A stretch of 64,000 nucleotides of DNA, from positions 216,773 to 280,772 of the forward strand of contig CANLUH010000004.1 of assembly GCA_947494205.1 (NCBI GenBank). Direction: 5' to 3'. Made by a program: the position numbers and the translations under genes. Shown here one piece after another: positions 63,192 to 64,000 of the stretch. The notes beneath the pieces were generated by a model, which saw only the letters and a program-made list of their open reading frames with translations, ran no database searches and was not told the DNA's origin. The stretch's first letter is position 1. Each line of letters starts with the position of its first letter. This stretch comes from an uncultured Flavobacteriaceae bacterium. GTDB taxonomy: Bacteria; Bacteroidota; Bacteroidia; Flavobacteriales; Flavobacteriaceae.

Positions 63192-63637
63192 TACAGGATA
63201 GTTAACTTGTTAACAGAAAACACAGCTGTTTCTATTGCTATTTCATTAGCATCTGCTTTTAAGTCGGTAGATTGTATTTTTTTAATCCAAGCTCCCGAAG
63301 CTAGCCAGCTCATTATTATATTATTACTGCCTTCTCCTAATAAACTTATTGTTAAATCGCCACGGTACTGTTCTCCACCTTCTTGTAAGTAAACTGTTTT
63401 AGCCCATTGCGTGTAAAACTCTTTTGTTTTATCTGCAAATGTTCCTCTCTTTATAGTTACATCGGCGTATTTATACATTCCTGCTTGTTTTCTTTTATGG
63501 AATTCACTGTCTGCTCCTCCTCTATATTCTATGGGTTCGTTTTCGAAATCTAATCCTGAAACTTCAGTACAGTTAAATTCTACTCCTCCAAAGTCTACTT
63601 TGAAGAAAAACTTTGATATTGGATATTCTGTTGCCAT
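63191..63637 (-). CDS. eCIS inner tube protein 1 (Afp1-like, gp19 family)
   Basis: 148-aa main tube subunit. SKFFFKVDFGGVEFNCTEVS, GLDFENEPIEYRGGADSEFH, YADVTIKRGTFADKTKEFY and the ending AIETAVFSVNKLTIL are typical for the Bacteroidota eCIS tube. It lies 39 bases after the sheath gene; the coupled overlap with the second tube gene indicates coordinated expression. Confidence 0.94.
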   Translation of the reverse strand: MATEYPISKFFFKVDFGGVEFNCTEVSGLDFENEPIEYRGGADSEFHKRKQAGMYKYADVTIKRGTFADKTKEFYTQWAKTVYLQEGGEQYRGDLTISLLGEGSNNIIMSWLASGAWIKKIQSTDLKADANEIAIETAVFSVNKLTIL

Positions 63638-63676
63638 GATTTATATGCTTTTTTAAAAATTATTTAATTACTTTGA

Positions 63677-64000
63677 TTATGCTTCTTGCATTTTGTGAGA
63701 GAACCTTAACACAATAAATTCTGCTGGTCTAACTGCTGCCATACCAATTTCTACAATCATGTTTCCTTCTAAGATGTCTTGACCTGTCATAGTTTCTCCT
63801 AAACCAATGTTTACATAAAATGCAGATTCTGGTGTTGGTCCAGCTAATGCTCCTGCTCTCCATTGTGCTGTTAAGAAGTTGCTTATCATAGCTTTTATTC
63901 TTACCCAAGTGTTCGCATCGTTAGGTTCGAAAACAAATTGCTCTGTTGCTTTTTTAACAGATTCTTCTACCATGTTAAAGAAACGTCTTACTGGTACATA
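63677..64000 (-). CDS. eCIS contractile sheath protein, C-terminal part
   Basis: The C-terminal 107 residues of a phage-tail-sheath protein are present; the reading frame is open through the right window edge (VPVRRFFNMVEESVKK). Sheath signatures include RRFFNMVEESV, WVRIKAMISNFLTAQWRAGA, FYVNIGLGETMTGQDILEG and the terminal VRPAEFIVLRFSHKMQEA, which in eCIS sheaths forms the interlocking C-terminal arm. Further sheath genes and the cap (Afp16) probably lie beyond 64000. Confidence 0.95.
   Translation of the reverse strand, partial: YVPVRRFFNMVEESVKKATEQFVFEPNDANTWVRIKAMISNFLTAQWRAGALAGPTPESAFYVNIGLGETMTGQDILEGNMIVEIGMAAVRPAEFIVLRFSHKMQEA

Noticed and set aside
38713..64000. Prophage
   Set aside because: Tail-like genes only; no capsid, portal, terminase, integrase or lysis genes, and an AAA+ ATPase and DUF5908 gene typical of eCIS.
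38713..64000. Type VI secretion system
   Set aside because: PAAR and VgrG-like genes are present, but TssJ, TssL, TssM and a ClpV-type ATPase are missing from the cluster; LysM and Afp-type genes indicate eCIS.
1..64000. CRISPR array or insertion sequence
   Set aside because: No regularly spaced direct repeats with unique spacers and no transposase reading frame were seen on either strand.

Overview
The window is AT-rich and densely coded. It looks like chromosome of a member of the Flavobacteriaceae (Bacteroidota). Evidence for this: two products carry hallmarks of type IX secretion (a CHU_C/type B C-terminal sorting domain at 4717-8106 and the N-terminus of a large secreted protein at 1-265); start codons mostly lack strong Shine-Dalgarno sequences; several genes have TAnnTTTG -7 elements typical of Bacteroidota; and the Alr, LpxH and RecJ sequences look flavobacterial. 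The genus cannot be fixed from sequence reading alone.

Layout. 1-4.7 kb: end of a secreted protein gene, asd, mscL, an overlapping alr-tdk pair and a conserved unknown gene. 4.7-8.1 kb: a large DUF11 surface protein with a type B sorting signal. 8.2-16.5 kb: a housekeeping run (rsmI, M28 lipoprotein peptidase, Fe-S uracil-DNA glycosylase, AhpD-like protein, OsmC, GNAT, recJ, small Cys protein, MFS transporter). 16.5-25.9 kb: envelope genes, including OmpA, a dehalogenase-like lipoprotein, a peptidoglycan-binding protein, an LpxH-type hydrolase, and an ECF sigma factor followed by a membrane protein with a TonB-C-like domain. 25.9-35.9 kb: a metal homeostasis island with a Zn/Mn ABC importer (ATPase, two permeases with winged-helix tails, binding lipoprotein), an outer-membrane protein, a DtxR/MntR regulator, FeoB/FeoA with a tiny Cys-rich FeoB partner, and SCO. 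36.1-37.6 kb: rseP and tRNA-Asn(GTT). 37.7-38.3 kb: two paralogous double-glycine-leader, Cys-rich bacteriocin-like peptides.

38.7-64.0 kb, all on the minus strand, is an extracellular contractile injection system (eCIS; Afp/PVC/AlgoCIS-like) that runs off the right edge. In transcription order it has: sheath (C-terminal part), two tube proteins, a DUF5908 miniprotein, a LysM tube-baseplate adaptor, a VgrG-like spike, a PAAR tip, gp25, two large baseplate proteins, a 1690-aa Ig/PKD-like protein where a tail fibre would be expected, a tape-measure protein, a 1560-aa DUF4157 protein that looks like a cargo toxin, a 382-aa unknown protein overlapping the toxin gene, and an AAA+ ATPase. The C-terminal His-His motif of the DUF4157 protein and its overlapping partner suggest a nuclease toxin with an immunity protein. 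That would be unusual for an eCIS and is the most interesting hypothesis in the window.
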